Assembly (NCBI GenBank): GCA_024114885.1
Contig: CP099421.1
Coordinates: 2,170,001 to 2,234,000 of the forward strand
Length of the DNA stretch: 64,000 bases
Origin: Septoria linicola
Lineage: Eukaryota > Ascomycota > Dothideomycetes > Mycosphaerellales > Mycosphaerellaceae
Reading direction: 5' to 3'
In this document: positions 63,244 to 64,000 of the stretch, one piece after another
How the letters are laid out: every line of letters begins with the position of its first letter
Numbering within the stretch: position 1 is the first letter of the stretch
Program-made: the position numbers and the translations under genes
The notes under the pieces: generated by a model
What the model saw: only the letters and a program-made list of their open reading frames with translations
Databases searched by the model: none
Told to the model about the DNA's origin: nothing

Positions 63244-64000
63244 ATGGACGAGGTAATTTGTGTCTTGGATGTACTTTCAGCGCGGCATACAGATACGAAC
63301 GAGACGTGCTACGATCAGGTGATGTGTTATAGATGGATAAGCGCGCATCGCAATTATCTCAGCTCAGTGCAAGAACGACCGATCGTCGTGATCAGGAACG
63401 ATGCCACCCCACGTTGATCACAGGTAGGTGCCAGAACACGAAGGTGCTACTCGGTTGCAGCAATGTATTTACCTGGCATTCAGGCGAGCACTTATTCCCT
63501 CGTAGTATTGACACCACTGGTAAACAGACATTGTTTTGACCAGCAAAATTCTGTGTTTCACAGTAGCTCTCTCAGCCCGAACAGATACACACATCATATC
63601 GAGTTGCGTTTCCAGCTTGTGTACGAGTGGAGGTCCAGTCAAATACTAACCGTTGTACTTAGATGAACGCGCTTTTGATCATGATGCTTGCTTTTCCCCT
63701 TCTCCCCCAAGCTGAACTTCGGTGCTGCCAATCTCATCATTGCAGTGACCTGGATAGGTCGAGCAGAACATCGCTATGACTGCGTCGCAGTGACACAGGG
63801 CTCAGGCCATAATTCATCGAGTGAACGGACCAATACAACTCTTAATTACCTTCCCCTCTTCACTTGAGCATTACTCTCACTGACTGAAGACCATCACTGT
63901 GATGACTCGCCTTTTCTAACTGCATTTATATGCTCCTTTCGAAGATGTTCTACTAAGCCAAAGTCGCCGACTCCAACACCACAACATGGCGTGCACCAGA
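63244..64000. other. Intergenic region; possible gene start at the right edge
   Basis: Frames at 63333-63666 are short and lack domains. An ATG in good context (CAAC ATG G) at 63986 is preceded by a CT/CA-rich stretch typical of leaders. It may start a gene that continues past the window; only five codons are visible. Confidence 0.35.

Overview
The window is nuclear DNA from a filamentous ascomycete, most likely a dothideomycete. It has short introns (about 43-110 bp, one of 171 bp), many long intronless genes, and fungal families such as Pds5/BimD, Ecl1, a Zn2Cys6 regulator, rhodopsin-domain membrane proteins and Atg33-like proteins. It also has several members of a small-protein family with the LPxELRNxIYELSG motif. 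The genus cannot be fixed from the sequence. I recognised no tRNA or rRNA gene, transposon, telomere or virus-like element. Protein names come from motifs I could see and from memory of the families, not from database searches.

Layout. 1-1.7 kb: two F-box/2EXR-like genes, the first cut by the window edge and the second probably broken. 4.5-9.2 kb: an Ecl1-type longevity factor (+), a Nic1-type nickel transporter (-) and a mitochondrial-type 3-oxoacyl-ACP synthase (-). 10.3-20.2 kb: a membrane-anchored lectin-like protein, the cohesin factor Pds5, a Dal5-type anion transporter and a GPI-anchored wall protein. 21.6-27.1 kb: a secreted type-B carboxylesterase, an enoyl-CoA hydratase tail to tail with it, and a secreted Ser/Thr-rich protein. 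28-33 kb: two small helical proteins that look like tandem paralogues, then a protein with a His/Asp tract and a CEFC motif. 34.4-40.7 kb: an MFS transporter with an apparent splice-donor defect, a Zn2Cys6 transcription factor, a Myb/SANT-like protein and a third F-box/2EXR-like gene. 41.9-48.6 kb: a 78-residue protein, a PRISE-type reductase, a MYND zinc-finger protein and a seven-exon rhodopsin-domain protein. 48.9-55 kb: an Ofd1/Tpa1-type dioxygenase, a third small helical protein, a BTB protein and an F-box/leucine-rich gene. 55.4-63.2 kb: a Ppn2-like phosphatase, ketopantoate reductase, a flavocytochrome b2-type dehydrogenase, a peroxisomal dienoyl-CoA reductase and an Atg33-like protein.

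The genes do not form a biosynthetic cluster. The 58-63 kb stretch is rich in mitochondrial and peroxisomal metabolism and has two divergent promoters, but co-regulation is only a guess. The most unusual signals concern gene structure. Two introns need GC donors, one MFS intron reads CT-AG at a site that otherwise matches a consensus donor, and two in-frame introns (in ecl1 and the cytochrome b2-type gene) would change a functional region if retained. The window also shows decay or diversification in the F-box-like families and three dispersed members of an apparently undescribed small helical family.
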